Source: Dioscorea cayenensis subsp. rotundata
Taxonomy: Eukaryota > Streptophyta > Magnoliopsida > Dioscoreales > Dioscoreaceae
Reading direction: 5' to 3'
Assembly (NCBI RefSeq): GCF_009730915.1
Contig: NC_052475.1
Span: 27,465,016-27,529,015, forward strand
DNA: 64,000 nt
Part shown: piece after piece, positions 62,501 through 64,000 of the stretch
Layout of the letters: each line of letters begins with the position of its first letter
How positions within the stretch are numbered: position 1 is the first letter of the stretch
Position numbers and translations under genes: made by a program
The notes under the pieces: model-generated
Seen by the model: the letters and a program-made list of their open reading frames with translations, nothing else
The model's database searches: none
What the model was told of the DNA's origin: nothing

Positions 62501-63123
62501 ATGGCATGTTTGGATTGGCTTTTTTAAAGCCCAAAAGCGTTTTTTTTTATAAGTTAAGCACTTCTGGGCTTTAAAAATTATGTTTGTATTAGATTTTTTT
62601 GGTAAAAAGTTCGTCGAAAAAAATACGCTTTTTTTCGGGAAGTCTCTGAGTGAGTGCTTTTCTCAAAAGCACTTTTTAGAAGCTTTTTTTATGGATTGTA
62701 AGATTACTAAAATACCCATGTCTTTTTATAAAATTTCCCCACCCTTTCATATTCTCACTTCTTCAATGTAATTATAATTAATATAATAATAATAATAATT
62801 GTAATTATAATTAATATCATAATATATTAATTTATTATTAATTTTATTATTAGTGCTTTCATTATAATTAATACCAATGTCTAATAAGAACTTAATGAAA
62901 ACTCAATGAATGCCTCATTTTAGTAATTTCTCTATCTCTAAAAGTTCTTTTAAAAATTTTCATCCAAAACAACTTTTACATATATAAAAAGTCGCTTTGT
63001 TTTTAAGTTATCCAAATATAAAAATACTTTCAAAAGACTTAACTTATTTTTCTTAAAAGCATTTTTAAAAAACGCTTCTACAAATTAACTCTTTTTCTAA
63101 AAGCTAACCCAAACAAGGCCTAA
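62498..63123. mobile_element. MITE-like repeat, copy 3 of 3 (largest)
   Basis: Left end TTAATGGCATGTTTGGATTGGCTTTT. The right end in reverse complement is TTAGGCCTTGTTTGGGTTAGCTTTT. The 20-bp inverted ends are bordered by TTA/TAA, as in PIF/Harbinger (Tourist-like) elements. The interior shares 'ATAAGTTAAGCACTTCTGGG' with copy 1. There is an inner AT-rich palindromic area (about 62765-62830) and no coding sequence. Confidence 0.55.
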
Positions 63124-63240
63124 TTCACGGCTTTTGCGTACGCCCCTAAAGTATATAGGGTTCCCAAAAACCATCCTCGAGAAAGTAAGGCAAGGGAGGT
63201 CCAAAATGGTAATTTCGACCATAGACAAGGACTGGTCTCA

Positions 63241-63255
63241 CTCTCTCTCTCTCTC
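63241..63255 (+). repeat. (CT)n tract in the copine promoter
   Basis: CT run about 65 bases upstream of the TATA box. Confidence 0.85.
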
Positions 63256-63317
63256 GTCTTCAATCGGGCCTCCAACTACGCGCTTTCTCTCGTCACAGCG
63301 CCGGCCTCGCCGTTGTC

Positions 63318-63326
63318 TATAAATAG
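63318..63326 (+). promoter_or_regulatory. TATA box of the copine gene
   Basis: TATAAATAG, 75-83 bases upstream of the ATG at 63401, preceded by GC-rich DNA. It is a strong match to the plant TATA consensus with the usual spacing to a pyrimidine-rich start region (CTTTTCATCTCTACC). Confidence 0.7.
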
Positions 63327-63400
63327 CTTCCCTCGTCCTCCTTCCCGCTTTTCATCTCTACCTCTTCGATCTCGTTTCTAGGGTTTTGGACTTCGGTGCC

Positions 63401-64000
63401 ATGGGGAACTGCTGCTCTGGCGATGTGGCGGGAGGGCGGCAGGCCGTGGGGGGCGCTGCCACTTCCGTCGGAACCGGTGCGACGGGGAGGAGTGACGCTG
63501 TGGATGCTGTAGATCACTTCCTAAAGTCTCGTGGTGGATTTCGTAGGCCTTGCTCTCAGATCGAGGTCTGTTTCCCGATTTTTGTGGCTTAATGGCTTTC
63601 TTTTGTTTTGTTCACTGTCGTTTGGTGGATATTTGTCTCGATTATCTTCCTGAGCCGCTTGGAGATGGAATTTAGTAGTGTTTAATCCGCTCTAGGTGTT
63701 GTGCATTTGGAATTTTGTTTTTGATTTGGTTGAGATTAAGTTGCTGTGTATTGCTTCAGTGAATTGTGAGTGAAAACTGAGGATTGTGATGATCAGAGTA
63801 GCGTAGCTCGCGATGTTCATTTATGGATTATTGGTTCCCGAATTTCTAGCATTTAGTTTTCCCTTATTCTTGTTCATGCACAGACACCATTCTCATTTTG
63901 AGTATCAGGACAATGATTCAATGTCTGGTTCATGTCCGAGAATCCAAAGTGTTCTGAATTTGAAATCTCTTCTTTGAGTAGGCGGGCCCCAATGTATTTT
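63401..64000 (+). CDS. BONZAI-type copine, first exon only (cut by the window end)
   Basis: Exon 1 is 63401-63565, 55 codons, ending in GAG|GTCTGT; the rest of the window is intron 1. The protein starts 'MGNCCSGDVAGG', where Gly2 with Cys4/Cys5 is a dual acylation (myristoylation plus palmitoylation) signal. It then runs through a Gly/Ala/Thr-rich linker to 'VDHFLKSRGG' and 'CSQIE', the segment that precedes the first C2 domain in BON1-BON3. Family knowledge: BONZAI copines are calcium-dependent phospholipid-binding plasma-membrane proteins that restrain cell death and NLR-mediated defence. C2 and vWA domains must lie beyond the window, so which BON paralogue it is cannot be decided. Confidence 0.88.

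Larger units (their letters stand above)
59228..63400. other. Intergenic: Mei2-like 3' flank, repeats, copine promoter
   Basis: The first 500-600 bases are probably the Mei2-like 3' UTR, including (GA)n at about 59677-59695. Then AT-rich DNA carries (TA)n at 60222-60246 and 61182-61201, (TTG)n at 61202-61217 and (TTTA)n at about 61776-61805. Two copies of a dispersed repeat (61420-61585, 62370-62500) and a MITE-like repeat (62498-63123) follow. The last 270 bases form the copine promoter. No protein gene is seen. Confidence 0.55.

Noticed and set aside
1-64000. CRISPR arrays, phage, operon or biosynthetic cluster
   Set aside because: Nothing of this kind was seen; the window is plant nuclear DNA with independent intron-containing genes.

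Overview
The window is nuclear DNA of a flowering plant. The evidence is intron-rich genes with GT-AG borders, AT-rich intergenic DNA full of (TA)n and (GA)n microsatellites, small MITE-like repeats, and a set of clearly plant proteins (DYW-type PPR, KORRIGAN cellulase, CRUMPLED LEAF, BONZAI copine, trihelix factor, Mei2-like protein). The very GC-rich first exon of the trihelix gene and the OML4-like Mei2 protein lean towards a monocot. The species cannot be fixed from the sequence, so that is only an inference.

Layout from left to right. 1-4169: intergenic, with MITE-like and LINE-like relics. 4170-6641 (-): intronless PPR-DYW RNA-editing factor. 7882-12284 (-): 10-exon sialyltransferase-like GT29 protein (469 aa). 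14171-16674 (+): 8-exon CRL plastid envelope protein (252 aa). 17109-26553 (-): 29-exon GH38 alpha-mannosidase (1022 aa). 26554-30886: repeats, then the leader region of the next gene. 30887-33120 (+): KORRIGAN-type membrane endoglucanase with a one-base frameshift. 33983-36465 (+): TSSC4-like U5 snRNP factor. 36989-38671 (-): ASR3-like trihelix factor. 38672-43074: intergenic. 43075-44106 (+): MHF1/CENP-S. 46539-46610 (-): tRNA-Pro(AGG). 46611-52029: intergenic. 52885-59227 (+): 14-coding-exon Mei2-like RNA-binding protein (998 aa). 59228-63400: intergenic with repeats. 63401-64000 (+): first exon of a BONZAI-type copine, cut by the window edge.

These are ordinary housekeeping and developmental genes with no operon-like or pathway cluster. 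Three loose themes recur: the secretory/glycan pathway (GT29 protein, GH38 mannosidase, GH9 cellulase), RNA processing (PPR, TSSC4, Mei2-like) and plastid or genome maintenance (CRL, MHF1). All exon models were built by hand. Reading phase closes across every junction except at the cellulase frameshift, and reconstructed lengths agree with family sizes.

No convincing new biological system was found. The most useful observations are the frameshift in the cellulase gene, a 91-bp tandem duplication carrying a splice acceptor in the trihelix gene, a perfect E2F consensus upstream of MHF1, a minimal uORF overlapping the Mei2-like start codon, a stem-loop beside the mannosidase TATA box, and several small dispersed repeat families with more than one copy in the window.
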